DNA of 64,000 nt from Sorangium aterium (GCF_028368935.1 NZ_JAQNDK010000003.1:248001-312000), one strand, 5' to 3'; positions 15,582-25,099 are shown, numbered from the stretch's first letter. Notes: a model not told the origin generated them from the letters alone. A program made the numbers and translations.

Positions 15582-17144
15582 ATGTCCAGGACCGGGCGGC
15601 GCAAGCAGAAACCCACGCCGCGGCAGGGCGCCCCGGAGCTCACGCCGAAGAACGTGGCGCGCATGGAGGTCGACGCCGCGGTCTACCGCCTCGTGAAGCT
15701 CCTTGGCCGCTACCCGGACGGGCACCCCGACGCGAAGGCCCGCGGCGCCCTGGAAAAGACGCTGCCCGTCCTCGACGCGCTCCGCGCGAGCCACCCGGAC
15801 CACCCGCAGGTCGCCTGGGTCTCCGGGATGATCCTTCGCAAGCTCGGCCGCCTCGACGAGGCCGTGCAGCTCGCCCGCCGGGCGTTCGAGCTCGATCCGA
15901 CGTTCGCGACCGCCGTGAGCCTGGCCTACGTCCTCCGCGAGCGCGGCGAGATCGACGCGGCCCGCGACGCGTTCGAGGCCGCCGCTCGCCTCGATCCCGA
16001 GGACGTCTCGGCCCGCTGCGACCTCGGCGCCATGCTCTGCGAGGCCGGCCGCACCGACGAGGGGCTGCGCCACCTCGAGGCCGTCCTCGCGGCGCAGCCG
16101 GCGCACCCAGCCGCCTTCCCGATCCACGCCTACCACCGCGCCGCGCGCGACGGCGACGCCTCCGCATATGACAAGCTCGCGGCCTACGCCAGGGCGCACC
16201 CGGAGAGCGCCGCCGCCGCGTGGGCGCTCGAGCGCCTGCGCGCCGAGGGGCTCCACCATCCCGCTCCCGCCGCGGTCGTCGAGGGCTTCGTCGCGGGCGC
16301 CGCCGAGGCGCTCGACCACCTCCACCGCGATCACGATCCGTGGCTGAACCGCTTCGGCGCCCGCGCGCACGGATACCGGCTCCACCCGCCGCTCACCGCG
16401 CGAGACATCGAGCGCGTCGAGGCCTCGTGCGGCGCTCGCATACCCGCCGATTACGCCGCCTTCCTGACCCGCGTCGGCAGCTCCGGCGCCGGCCCGTACC
16501 ACGGGCTCCTGCCGCTCGACGGCCCTGGACAGCTCGAGAGCCTGACCGGCGAGTTCCCCCATACGAGGGCCTACCGACCCGATCCACGGACGCTGACCGC
16601 ACCCCAGCGCGCCGCGCTCCAGACCGACGAGGTCGTCCGCGGGACCGTCGCCCTCGCGCACATGGGCTGCGGCTACTTCTCCGTGCTCGTGATCCGCGGC
16701 CCGCGCGCGGGCAGCGTCTGGGCGGATCTTCGCGCGGCAGGCCTCGGCGTCGTCCCGACCCACGACAGCTTCACCGCGTGGTACCGCGGCTGGATCGAGG
16801 CGCTCTCCAGGGGAGAGCCGGCGCGGATCCCCGTGGAGCCAGGACGGTGCTCGGCGCCCGCGGCGCTCAGCGACTACCTTGCTTCATGGGAGCGGGAACA
16901 CGCGCTCCGGCCCGGCACCCTGGACGAAGCAGGGACGCGACGGGCGCTGCGCGAGATCCCCGACGCCGGGATCGCGATCCAGGCGGCGGCGTCCAGGTAC
17001 TTCGACGCCGGCGATCCCGTGGACCCCTGTCCCAGCTGCCAGCACATGTTCGATCACTTCCTCCGGAAGAACATGCTGCAGCCCGCGCAGATCCGCCCCG
17101 GCGTGCCACCCAGGGCAGCGCGGCGGGCCCCGCCCGAGGCGTAG
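15582..17144 (+). CDS. TPR protein with SUKH (SMI1/KNR4-like) domain
   Basis: 520 aa. The N-terminal 190 or so residues form TPR helices (GRLDEAVQLARRAFELDPTF, ERGEIDAARDAFEAAARLDP). Residues about 255-410 match the SUKH/SMI1-KNR4 fold: LTARDIERVEASCGARIPAD, YAAFLTRVG, then VALAHMGCGYFSVLVIRG and a W-containing strand GSVWAD. SUKH proteins are widespread immunity proteins against Rhs/contact-dependent nuclease and deaminase toxins. The gene is divergent from the Rhs gene rather than downstream of it, so a role as its immunity protein is possible but not in the standard arrangement. A C-terminal CPSCQHMFD motif might bind metal. It starts at ATG 15582; no strong ribosome-binding site is evident. 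It ends one base before the next, convergent, gene. Confidence 0.85.
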   Translation: MSRTGRRKQKPTPRQGAPELTPKNVARMEVDAAVYRLVKLLGRYPDGHPDAKARGALEKTLPVLDALRASHPDHPQVAWVSGMILRKLGRLDEAVQLARRAFELDPTFATAVSLAYVLRERGEIDAARDAFEAAARLDPEDVSARCDLGAMLCEAGRTDEGLRHLEAVLAAQPAHPAAFPIHAYHRAARDGDASAYDKLAAYARAHPESAAAAWALERLRAEGLHHPAPAAVVEGFVAGAAEALDHLHRDHDPWLNRFGARAHGYRLHPPLTARDIERVEASCGARIPADYAAFLTRVGSSGAGPYHGLLPLDGPGQLESLTGEFPHTRAYRPDPRTLTAPQRAALQTDEVVRGTVALAHMGCGYFSVLVIRGPRAGSVWADLRAAGLGVVPTHDSFTAWYRGWIEALSRGEPARIPVEPGRCSAPAALSDYLASWEREHALRPGTLDEAGTRRALREIPDAGIAIQAAASRYFDAGDPVDPCPSCQHMFDHFLRKNMLQPAQIRPGVPPRAARRAPPEA

Positions 17145-17145
17145 C

Positions 17146-19617
17146 CTACCCCCTCGGATCCGCGCGCCGCCTCCGGGCGCGGCGCGGCTCGCCGCGGACG
17201 CTGTCCGCCCCGCTGGCGGGCTCGGGCGACGGGGCGAAGCCGATCGCCGCGAGCTCGCTCTCGCCGATGACGTCGCCCTTGGCCACGAGCGCCGCGCGGA
17301 GCAGGACCGCGCCCATCTCGGCGTCGTTGCCGGGCCACGGGTGGTCGAGCACGGCCTGCAGCGCCCGCAGATCGAGGCCGAACGGACGGCCCCGCAGGCG
17401 GACGCCGATGCGCGCGAGGTGATCCAGCGCGAGCGCGCGGAGATCCTCGGCGCGCGACGACAGCGAGGGCAGCGCGACGGCCCGGTCGCCGAGCCGGTCC
17501 GCGAGCCGCTCGCTCAGCTGGCCGGTCGCCGCGAGCGCGTCCACGGTCTGGGGCACCGCCACGACGAGCCCCACGTCGTCCGGCAGCGCCGCGCCGAGGT
17601 AGCTCTGCACCTCCGACGGCAAGGCCTGGGCGTCGAGCACGAGCAGCGTGCCCCCCCGCGCCGCCTCGATGGGCGAGCTGTCCGGATCACGCCACAGTGC
17701 GAGCGCGGTCGGCGTCCCCGAGGAGCCCTCGATCGCCGCCGCCTCGTCGCGCGCCGGCGCAGCGCCCCGCTCGTCGCGCGCCGGCGCAGCGCCCCGCGCC
17801 TGCGCGAACGCCTGCGCGAACCCCTCGGGGAGGGGCGCCGCGCCGTCGACGATCGCCAGCGGGCCGCCCGCGCGCGGCGAGGTCAGGTGGACGACCGCGC
17901 CCCACGCCACGGCGTCGATCCCGGGCGCCGTCAGCAGCGTGACCGGGCCGCCGGCCACGCCGAGCCGCTCCAGCTGCTCGAGCGCCGCGCGGGCGGCGGG
18001 GCTGTAGGCGGCGGCCCGCGCCGGCCGCGCGAGCAGCGCCGCGATCGCGCGGAAGCGCCCCGCGCCCTGCGCCACGGCGCGCTCGAGCCGGCTCACCTCG
18101 CGCGCGCGCTCCTCGGCCTCGCGGCGGGCGGCGACCTCGCGGCCGCGCGACCCCGACAGCATCGCCGACACCGCGATCACCGCGCCGAGCCGGTCGGCGA
18201 CAGCGCGCAGGCCGCTCACCTCCTCCAGCGTCATCGGCGACGCGCGCCGGGCCCGCGGGATGGCCAGGGCCCCGATCGGGCCCTCCGCGTCGTTCACCAG
18301 GGCCACGACGCCGACGTCGCGCTCCGCGAGCCAGGCGAGCAGCGGGCGCACCTCCGGCCGCCGGACCTCGACGGCCTCGGCGGCCTCGACGCGAAGGACG
18401 CGCTCCGGCTCGATCTGGGCGAGCTCGATGAGGCGCGCCGGCACCTCCGCCGGCTCGGTGTGCGCGTAGCCGGCGCGATCGACGGTCACCCGCTCGGGCG
18501 GCGAGAGCAGGTAGAGCGCCGGCGGGGCCTGCCCGGCGACGCCGGCGTCCGACGCCTCGCGCAGCGCGGAGAGGGCCGCCTCGAGCGCCGCCTCCGGCTC
18601 CGGGTTCATCGCCGCGCGCGTCGCGGCGTCGAAGGCCCCGAGCCAGCGCGCCCCCTCCGGCGCGAACCGGCGCGCGAGCGCCGGCGCCGCGAGCCCCGCG
18701 AGCGCGCACAGCGCGCACGCGCCGAACACGGCGACGCCGACGGAGGACTGCGGCGCGCCCCGGAGCCCGAGATCGCCGCGCGGCGCCTCGTGCACGGCGT
18801 AGACCGCGAGCAGCGCCGGCGGGGTCGCGAGCGTCGCGACGGCGAGCGTGCCGCGGAGCGCGCGCGAGACCTGCGCGGCGTCCGCGGCCACGGTGCAGAA
18901 CGCGACGCAGACCGCCGCGACGGCGCTCGTGACCGGCAGGATCGACTCGGGGGGCGCGACGCCGACGAAGGCCGCCGCGAGGCCGACCGCCAGCGCGGTC
19001 GCGGTGAGCAGCAGCGCGGCCTCGACCCTGTCGGCCACGCCGAGCTCGATCCGCCGCGCGATGCGGACGCGCGCGATCGCCACGAGCGTCACCGTGAGCG
19101 AGCCGAGCGAGGCGGCGGACGTGGCGTAGTGGACGAGCAGCGGATCGAGATCGGCCGTGCGCTCGGGCGCCACCGCGGAGACGGCGGGCAGGGCGATCGC
19201 CACGGTCCAGAAGAGCGAGGCGAACGCCGCCGCGTCGAGGCGCCGCGTGCTCGGCGGAGGCTCGAGAAGGCCGCCGAGGCCCGCGATGCGCGCGAGGCCG
19301 ACCAGGGCGGCCATCGCCGCGGCCGCCGCGCCGAGGTTGCCGAGCGCGATCAGCGCGAGCCCGGCGGGGCCGCTCCGCGCGGCGGCGAGCATCGCGGCGC
19401 CGGTGAGGCAGACGGCGGCCGCGCTGCGGGCCGCCGGCTCGATCCGGTCCTCTCCCCGCGGCGGCCGCTCTACCCAGCGGAGGCCAAGCGCGAGCAACGC
19501 GGGCAGCCCGAGCAGGGCGAGCCACGCGGGCCCGTGGCCGCCGGACGCCCGGAGCGCGGCGAAGGCGGTGTAGGCGACGGCGGCCGCGGCGATCCAGAAC
19601 GAGCGCCGGCGCAGCAT
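17146..19617 (-). CDS. polytopic membrane protein with degenerate NtrC-like AAA domain
   Basis: 823 aa. The first 310 or so residues hold about eight to ten hydrophobic helices. A GAF-like region (about 320-500) and a short Arg/Glu coiled coil follow. Residues about 560-790 align with the sigma-54-activator AAA module: LTSPRAGGPLAIVDGAAPLP mirrors SPR..GPFV.VNCAALPE; GGTLLVLDAQALPSEVQSYL mirrors the Walker B region; LPSLSSRAEDLRALALDHL and HPWPGNDAEM mirror the sensor II part. The Walker A lysine loop and the GAFTGA loop are absent and there is no DNA-binding helix. It is therefore unlikely to be a sigma-54 activator; it may be a membrane sensor using a dead AAA fold for protein contacts. The family pattern is known; the role is inference. 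Confidence 0.8.
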   Translation of the reverse strand: MLRRRSFWIAAAAVAYTAFAALRASGGHGPAWLALLGLPALLALGLRWVERPPRGEDRIEPAARSAAAVCLTGAAMLAAARSGPAGLALIALGNLGAAAAAMAALVGLARIAGLGGLLEPPPSTRRLDAAAFASLFWTVAIALPAVSAVAPERTADLDPLLVHYATSAASLGSLTVTLVAIARVRIARRIELGVADRVEAALLLTATALAVGLAAAFVGVAPPESILPVTSAVAAVCVAFCTVAADAAQVSRALRGTLAVATLATPPALLAVYAVHEAPRGDLGLRGAPQSSVGVAVFGACALCALAGLAAPALARRFAPEGARWLGAFDAATRAAMNPEPEAALEAALSALREASDAGVAGQAPPALYLLSPPERVTVDRAGYAHTEPAEVPARLIELAQIEPERVLRVEAAEAVEVRRPEVRPLLAWLAERDVGVVALVNDAEGPIGALAIPRARRASPMTLEEVSGLRAVADRLGAVIAVSAMLSGSRGREVAARREAEERAREVSRLERAVAQGAGRFRAIAALLARPARAAAYSPAARAALEQLERLGVAGGPVTLLTAPGIDAVAWGAVVHLTSPRAGGPLAIVDGAAPLPEGFAQAFAQARGAAPARDERGAAPARDEAAAIEGSSGTPTALALWRDPDSSPIEAARGGTLLVLDAQALPSEVQSYLGAALPDDVGLVVAVPQTVDALAATGQLSERLADRLGDRAVALPSLSSRAEDLRALALDHLARIGVRLRGRPFGLDLRALQAVLDHPWPGNDAEMGAVLLRAALVAKGDVIGESELAAIGFAPSPEPASGADSVRGEPRRARRRRADPRG

Positions 19618-19724
19618 CGCGGCGAGCGTAGCGTCTGGTCACGGGGGCGCCAACGAGGCGGTCTCATCGAGGTGACGACCGCGCCGCCCGCGCCGCTGCC
19701 GCGGCCAGACGCTCCTTCGCTACC

Positions 19725-20309
19725 TCAGGGCGGGAGCGCCGCGATGTAGTCGTAGAGACACTTCTTCTCGTCGGCGCTGAGCTCCGGGCCGAGCGGCATC
19801 CGGCTGTCGCACGGCGGGGGGTCCGAGAGCTTCATGTAGAGCAAGCTGGCGTCCGGATCGCCCGGCACGATCACCGTGCCGTTGCCGCCGCAGTCGGACG
19901 CCTGGCCCGCGACCCTGGTCTCCCAGCCCGTCGTCAGATTGAGGCCCCCCAGGTTCGCTTGCCCATCGTGGCAGCCCGCGGTGGCGCACTTCGCCGCCAC
20001 CAGCGCCTGCGCTTCCGCGCATCCGGTCCCACCGCCGCTGCTCGCGCTGGTGGTCGCAGCGTCGCCGCCGCTGGTGGCCGCAGCGTCGCCGCCGCTGGTG
20101 GCCGCAGCGTCGCCGCCGCTGGTGGCCGCGGCGTCGCCGCCGCTGCCGGTCGTCGCGCCCTGGCCGTTTCCGCCGCCAGGCCCGTCGCCGCCGGCGAGGT
20201 ACTGGTCCTTGTCCTCGAGGGTCCCCGCGCAGCTGATGATGAACGCAGCGCCGCTCATCACGGCGGCGGCGAGCGCGGTGCGCCCGCCAAGGAAAGCGAT
20301 GTACGTCAC
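19725..20309 (-). CDS. small lipoprotein with cytochrome-c-like CX4CH motif
   Basis: 194 aa, GTG start at 20309 preceded by GAGAGG at good spacing. The N-terminus has a hydrophobic stretch ending in a lipobox-like FIISC (Cys about residue 27). A linker of GGDAAATS repeats follows, and then a compact domain with KCATAGCHDG and several more Cys residues, ending MPLGPELSADEKKCLYDYI. The final part resembles the C-terminus of planctomycete/myxobacterial cytochrome-c-like domains (M-P-x-G, then a helix). The haem motif is CX4CH rather than CX2CH, so covalent haem attachment is uncertain. It precedes other envelope proteins of unknown function (DUF1592/DUF1552 pair at 22032-25099). Confidence 0.75.
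   Translation of the reverse strand: MTYIAFLGGRTALAAAVMSGAAFIISCAGTLEDKDQYLAGGDGPGGGNGQGATTGSGGDAAATSGGDAAATSGGDAAATSGGDAATTSASSGGGTGCAEAQALVAAKCATAGCHDGQANLGGLNLTTGWETRVAGQASDCGGNGTVIVPGDPDASLLYMKLSDPPPCDSRMPLGPELSADEKKCLYDYIAALPP
20047..20142 (-). repeat. 24-bp coding tandem repeat, four copies
   Basis: Four near-identical 24-bp units (20047, 20071, 20095 and 20119 onwards) encode GGDAAATS-type repeats in the lipoprotein linker. Only single-base differences separate them, so recent expansion is likely. Confidence 0.9.
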
Positions 20310-20329
20310 GTGCTACCTCTCTCTCTCGC

Positions 20330-21787
20330 TCAGTAAACGTAGGCTCCGGCGAGCCGCACCCCAAGGTACTGGTCGATCGCCCCGCCGGCCACGTACGGGT
20401 CGCCGATCGCGGGCTCGAACGACGAGAAGAACCGCGCGTACTCGACGAGGAGCCGCGCCTCGACGCCGGTCGTGACGGGCACGAGCACGCCGGCCATCGC
20501 GCCGATGCCCTGCACGCTCGCCCCGGCGAACCGATCGTAGACCGGGCCTGACGAGAGCGGGAAGAGGTAGTCGGCGCCGAGCGCCAGCGCGACCGGGCCG
20601 GCCGGCACCCGCAGGTCGAGGCCGCCCCGGACCAGCGTGTAGGAGACGTTCGGCACCGTCCTGGCCAGGGCCTCCGGCGCGTCGACCTCGAAGGTCAGGA
20701 GCCGGAGCCCGGCGGAGATGCCGAGCACGGCCGACTCGCCGATCGACAGCCGCTCCCGCAGCCCCAGGTTGACGCGCTGGTAGGTCGTGCTGATCGGGTC
20801 GCCCTCGCCCACCGCCGAGTTGAGGCCGAGCGCCAGCATGTACCCCGCGGTGATGCCGAGGCCCTTGAGCACCGGGATGTCCGTCGACGCGAGCGGGTAC
20901 ACCTCGCCGGAGATCGACACCGCGGGCTGACCGAAGACGTCGTAGGGCCGGAGGTTCTGCGTGACCGGATCGGAGTACTCGAACCAGCGGCCGGTGAACT
21001 CGACGCCGGCCTCGACTGAGAACAGCGCCGAGCGGGGGTCGTGGCGCTTGCGCTTCCCGCCCTTGTCGCCGTCGTCGCCGCCCTTGTCGCCGTCGTCGGC
21101 GCTCTTGTCGCCGTCGTCGCCGTCCTTCTCGTCGTCGCCGTCCTTCGCGCCGTCGCCCTCGTCGCCGCCGTCCTTCGGCTTGTCCTCGTCGGCCGCGGCG
21201 GCCGCCGGCGCGATCTGCGAGAGCGTCGGGCCGAGCAGCTCTTCCAGCGCCTTCTTGCGGTCGTCCCGCGAGCCGCCCAGCGGCACCGCGCCGTCCACCG
21301 CGAGGTCGCCGGCGTTCTCGTCGACGTAGACGAGGTGGACCTCTTTCTTCTTCTTCTTGTTCGTCCGCGAGACGCCGTAGATCACCCCCTCCACCTTGGC
21401 GGCCTTGCCCGCCTTGCGGATGCGGTCGATGGCCTTCTTCCGCTGGGCCTTCGCCACCAGCGCGTCGCCCACCGGCTTGGTCTGGCCGGCGCCGCGCAGC
21501 GACTTCGAGAACGCGTCAGCGTCCACGACCTTCAGCGTCTCCGGGACGAGGGACGCGATGTCCTCGCGGATGTCGTCCGCGTTCGGCCCCTCGATGTGGA
21601 TCGCGATCGACTTCGACCCCTTGGGGGCGGCGAGCGCGATGGGCGAGAGCGCGAACGTCGTGACCGTCGCGGCGGAGAGCCCGAGGAGGATCCTCCCGCA
21701 GAGGCTCAAAGAGAGGGACAGCGTTCTGAACCTGGTCGGCTTCCGCGTGGGCCTTTTGCCGGCAGCGGCGTCAAACGAAGCTTGCAC
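20330..21787 (-). CDS. secreted protein with acidic repeat linker and beta-barrel-like C-terminus
   Basis: About 485 aa from a GTG at 21787. No ATG lies between the upstream spurious extension and the signal peptide (LLGLSAATVTTFALSPIALA); a TTG slightly downstream is an alternative start. After the signal peptide comes an alpha/beta domain (KSIAIHIEGPNADDIREDI) and a Lys/Asp/Gly-rich acidic linker (DGDDGDKSADDGDKGGDDGD). The C-terminal 230 or so residues alternate beta-strand patterns and end LAGAYVY, typical of an outer-membrane barrel terminus. The role is unknown. The 244-bp gap to the divergent gene at 22032 should hold both promoters; none was recognised. Confidence 0.75.
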   Translation of the reverse strand: MQASFDAAAGKRPTRKPTRFRTLSLSLSLCGRILLGLSAATVTTFALSPIALAAPKGSKSIAIHIEGPNADDIREDIASLVPETLKVVDADAFSKSLRGAGQTKPVGDALVAKAQRKKAIDRIRKAGKAAKVEGVIYGVSRTNKKKKKEVHLVYVDENAGDLAVDGAVPLGGSRDDRKKALEELLGPTLSQIAPAAAAADEDKPKDGGDEGDGAKDGDDEKDGDDGDKSADDGDKGGDDGDKGGKRKRHDPRSALFSVEAGVEFTGRWFEYSDPVTQNLRPYDVFGQPAVSISGEVYPLASTDIPVLKGLGITAGYMLALGLNSAVGEGDPISTTYQRVNLGLRERLSIGESAVLGISAGLRLLTFEVDAPEALARTVPNVSYTLVRGGLDLRVPAGPVALALGADYLFPLSSGPVYDRFAGASVQGIGAMAGVLVPVTTGVEARLLVEYARFFSSFEPAIGDPYVAGGAIDQYLGVRLAGAYVY

Positions 21788-22031
21788 GCGCGCGAGCCTA
21801 CAGGCGATGTCGCGGCTGGATCCAGCGTCTTTCGAGGGGGGTGAGCGACATTTCTGGTGACGCGCAGTGTCGCTACGAGACTCCGCTGCAATCGGACTCG
21901 CGGGCCTCGCGGAGCCTCGTCTTCCTTGGCGCCTTGACGGGCCCCAGCGAAGGGAGAAATGTCGTCGCACGATGCGCAGCGCCGCAACGCAGCGCATCGC
22001 GGGCCAGCGCGTCCCCCCGGGGAGAGGACAG

Positions 22032-23738
22032 ATGGATCGGTCAAGAGGACGGCACCGCCGCGCGGCGCGCGGCCCCGGCGGCTCTCTCGGGCTCGCGATC
22101 GTCGTGGCGGCGGCCGCCGCCTGCTCCGGCGGGCGCGGCGGCGGGGCCGCGGGGGGAGCGGAGGGCGAGGCGCCGCGCTGCGCGGACATCCGGCCGGGCG
22201 CGTCGCCGCTCCGGCGGATGACGCGCTTCGAGTACAACAACACGATCCGCGATCTCCTGGGCGACGACAGCGCGCCGGCCGACGCCTTCGTTGTCGAGGA
22301 GGAGGCGCTCGGGTTCAACAACCAGGCGGCGGCGCTCGGGGTCACGCAGCTCCTCGCCGAGCAGCTCATGAAGGCCTCCGAGGCGATCGCGGCGCGGGCC
22401 GCGAAGGATCTCGGGAAGCTCCTTCCGGGGTGCGACCCGGTGGTGCAGGGGCCCGACGTGTGCGCTGCCGAGCTCATCGAGCGCCTCGGCAAGCGCGCGT
22501 TCCGCCGTCCCCTCGCGCCCGCGGAGAGCGAGCGGCTCGCGCGGCTCTTCGCCTCCGGAAACGACGAGCACGGCTTCTCGACCGGCGTCGAGCTCGTGAT
22601 CCAGGCGATGCTCCAGTCGCCGCACTTCCTTTACCGCGTCGAGCACGGCATGCCGGATCCGGCCGGCGAGGGCGTGGTGGCGCTCTCGGACCACGAGATC
22701 GCCTCGCGGCTCTCGTACCTGCTCTGGAGCTCGATGCCCGACGACGCGCTGTTCGCTGCAGCCGACGCGGGGGAGCTCCGCACCGCGGAGCAGATCGCCG
22801 CGCAGGCCCGCCGCATGCTCGAGGATCCGCGCGCCCGCGCCGCCGTCGCGAACTTCCACGCGCAATGGCTGCAGCTGTCGAACATCGACACCCTCACCAA
22901 GGACCCGGCGGTCTACCCCGGCTTCCACGCCGGGCTCCCGGCGCTCCTCCGGGCGGAGACCGAGGCGTTCCTCGATCACGTCGTGTTCGAGGACGACGCC
23001 GGCGACGTGGCGACCCTGCTGACGGCGCCCTACTCGCTGATGAACGCCGAGCTCCGCGCTTTCTACGGGCTGGGAGCGGCGGGCGGCGCGGAGGCGCCCG
23101 GCGCGCTCTCGGTCGTGCCGCTCGATCCCGCGCAGCGCGCCGGCTTCCTCACCCAGGCCAGCGTGCTCGCGGTGCTCGCGAAGCCGGACCAGTCGTCGCC
23201 CGTCCATCGCGGCAAGTTCGTCCGGGAGCGGCTGCTCTGCCGGACGCTGCCGCCGCCGCCGCCCGACGTGGACATCCAGCCGCCGCCGGTGCGGGACGGG
23301 ATCCCGACCCGCAGGCAGTTCGAGCGGCACGCGGAGGACCCGGCCTGCGCCGGTTGCCACCGGCTCATGGATCCGATCGGCTTCGGGTTCGAGCGCTACG
23401 ACGGGATCGGCCTCTACCGCGAGGTCGACCAGGGCGTCCCGGTCGACGCGAGCGGCGAGATCGTGGGGAGCCGGGACATCGATGGGCCCTTCGACGGGGC
23501 GGTGGAGCTCGCGCACCGCCTCGCGGAGAGCGACGAGGTGCGCCAGTGCGTCGCGACGCAGTGGTTCCGCTTCGGCTACGGCCGCGCCGAGCAGGCGGAG
23601 GACGAGTGCAGCATGCGCCAGATCCAGGCGGCGTTCGCCGAGAGCGGGTACAACATCAAGGCGCTGCTCGTGGCGCTGACCCAGACGGACGCGTTCCGCT
23701 ACCGCCGCGCGGCGCGGGGCGCAGGGGGCGCGCCGTGA
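22032..23738 (+). CDS. DUF1592/DUF1588/DUF1585-type lipoprotein
   Basis: 568 aa. ATG 22032 is preceded by a strong GGGGAGAGG. The signal region ends in a lipobox-like AAAAACSGG. The domain order follows the planctomycete/myxobacterial family: RMTRFEYNNTIRDLLGD (DUF1587 region), ERLGKRAFRRPLAPAESERL (DUF1595), SRLSYLLWSSMPDDALFAAA (DUF1592), CAGCHRLMDPIGFGFERYD with a CX2CH motif (DUF1588), and YNIKALLVALTQTDAFRYR (DUF1585). These proteins are exported, and the CX2CH suggests haem binding; the biochemical role is not known to me. The next gene overlaps as GTGA, and the DUF1592-DUF1552 pair is a recurrent neighbourhood, so the products likely form one complex. Confidence 0.92.
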   Translation: MDRSRGRHRRAARGPGGSLGLAIVVAAAAACSGGRGGGAAGGAEGEAPRCADIRPGASPLRRMTRFEYNNTIRDLLGDDSAPADAFVVEEEALGFNNQAAALGVTQLLAEQLMKASEAIAARAAKDLGKLLPGCDPVVQGPDVCAAELIERLGKRAFRRPLAPAESERLARLFASGNDEHGFSTGVELVIQAMLQSPHFLYRVEHGMPDPAGEGVVALSDHEIASRLSYLLWSSMPDDALFAAADAGELRTAEQIAAQARRMLEDPRARAAVANFHAQWLQLSNIDTLTKDPAVYPGFHAGLPALLRAETEAFLDHVVFEDDAGDVATLLTAPYSLMNAELRAFYGLGAAGGAEAPGALSVVPLDPAQRAGFLTQASVLAVLAKPDQSSPVHRGKFVRERLLCRTLPPPPPDVDIQPPPVRDGIPTRRQFERHAEDPACAGCHRLMDPIGFGFERYDGIGLYREVDQGVPVDASGEIVGSRDIDGPFDGAVELAHRLAESDEVRQCVATQWFRFGYGRAEQAEDECSMRQIQAAFAESGYNIKALLVALTQTDAFRYRRAARGAGGAP

Positions 23739-25099
23739 GCGGGGCCGTGCAGCGCCGCGCGTCGAGGAGGCGCCTCGATCGCCGCGCCTTCCTGCGCGGG
23801 GCCGGCGGGCTCGCCCTCGCGCTCCCCTTCCTCGACGCCATGGCCGGATCGGCGAGCGCGGTCGATTTCCCGAAGCGCTTCGTCGTCTTCTTCACCGGCC
23901 TCGGCACGGTGAAGGAGGCCTGGCAGCCGATCGGGACCGAGACGTCGTTCGAGCTCGGAGAGATCCTCGCGCCGCTCTCGCCCTACCGGGACAAGCTGCT
24001 CGTCGTCGAGGGCATCGACATGGAGTCCGCCTACCACGGGCCGGGCGACTCTCACCAGCAGGGCATCGGCCAGGCGCTCACGGGCACGGAGCTCCAGGAG
24101 GGGACCCTCTTCCCGTACGCCTGCAACCCCGCCGCGCGGGTCGGCTGGGGCGGGGGCATCTCGGTCGACCAGCTCCTCGCCGCGAGGCTCGGGGCTCGCA
24201 CGAAGCTCTCGTCGCTCGAGCTCGGCGTCCAGGTCCAGTACGCCAACGTCTCGTCGCGCCTCTCGTACCTCGGCCCGGGCCAGCCGGTCCCGCCGGAGGA
24301 CGATCCGCGCGCGGCCTTCGACCGGCTGTTCCTGGACCTCAGCGCCGACCCCGCGGAGCTCGCGCGGCGGCGCGTCCTGCGCCGCCGGGTGCTCGGCAGC
24401 GTCATGGAGGACTACGGCGCCCTCGCGCGCGAGCTGGGGGGCGAGGACCGGCAGAAGCTGGAGCGGCACCTCGACGCGCTGAACGACATCGAGCAGCGGC
24501 TCGACGTGCCGGCGCTCCTCGGCGGCGCGTGCGCCCTGCCGGCGCTGGGCGAGCCGCTCGACGTCTACGCGAACGACAACTTCCCCGCGATCGGGCGGCT
24601 GCAGACCGATCTGCTCGCGATGGCGCTCGCCTGCGATCTCACGCGGGTGGCGTCCATCCAGTGGAGCGCGACCCAGGCGGGCAAGGTGTTCACGTGGCTC
24701 GGCCAGTCGGAGACGCACCACGCGCTCTCGCACTCGAACATCGCCGACGCGGACAAGCAGCGGCAGCTCGTCGACATCGGGCGCTGGCAGGCGGAGCAGC
24801 TCGCGTACCTGCTCGAGCGGCTCGACGCCGTCCAGGAGGGCACGGGCACGCTCCTCGACAACACGCTCGTCCTCTGGTGCACGGACATCTCGGAGGGGCA
24901 GAGCCACTCGCGGCGCGACATGCCGTACGTGATCGCGGGGGGCGCCGGCGGGGCGCTCAGGACTGGAAGATTCTTGCGCTATGCCGGCGATCCCCACAAC
25001 AACCTGCTCGTCGCGCTGTGCAACGCGATGGGCGTGGACGTGTCGACGTTCGGCAACCCCGCGTACTGCACGGGGGCGTTGCCGGGCCTCTCGGTCTAG
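23735..25099 (+). CDS. DUF1552 protein with Tat signal
   Basis: 454 aa from GTG 23735, overlapping the stop of the preceding gene. The N-terminus carries a twin-arginine signal (RRLDRRAFLRGAGGLALALP), implying export of a folded protein. The mature part shows the DUF1552 hallmarks: FTGLGTVKEAWQPIGT, the GPGDSHQQGIGQALTGTE region, TRVASIQWSATQAGKVF, HHALSHSN and a C-terminal DNTLVLWCTDISEG..HSRRDMPYVIAGG. The fold resembles sulfatase/alkaline-phosphatase-like DUF1501/1552 proteins with conserved His/Asp, but the substrate is unknown. It is translationally coupled to the DUF1592 gene. Confidence 0.92.
   Translation: MSGAVQRRASRRRLDRRAFLRGAGGLALALPFLDAMAGSASAVDFPKRFVVFFTGLGTVKEAWQPIGTETSFELGEILAPLSPYRDKLLVVEGIDMESAYHGPGDSHQQGIGQALTGTELQEGTLFPYACNPAARVGWGGGISVDQLLAARLGARTKLSSLELGVQVQYANVSSRLSYLGPGQPVPPEDDPRAAFDRLFLDLSADPAELARRRVLRRRVLGSVMEDYGALARELGGEDRQKLERHLDALNDIEQRLDVPALLGGACALPALGEPLDVYANDNFPAIGRLQTDLLAMALACDLTRVASIQWSATQAGKVFTWLGQSETHHALSHSNIADADKQRQLVDIGRWQAEQLAYLLERLDAVQEGTGTLLDNTLVLWCTDISEGQSHSRRDMPYVIAGGAGGALRTGRFLRYAGDPHNNLLVALCNAMGVDVSTFGNPAYCTGALPGLSV

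Noticed and set aside
16879-19749. 956-codon plus-strand frame opposite the membrane-AAA gene
   Set aside because: Arg/Gly/Ala-rich shadow; the minus-strand frame has coherent membrane helices and AAA-like motifs.
21788-22492. N-terminal extension of the frame at 20330
   Set aside because: It would overlap the clearly coding DUF1592 gene and contains no protein-like sequence before the signal peptide.
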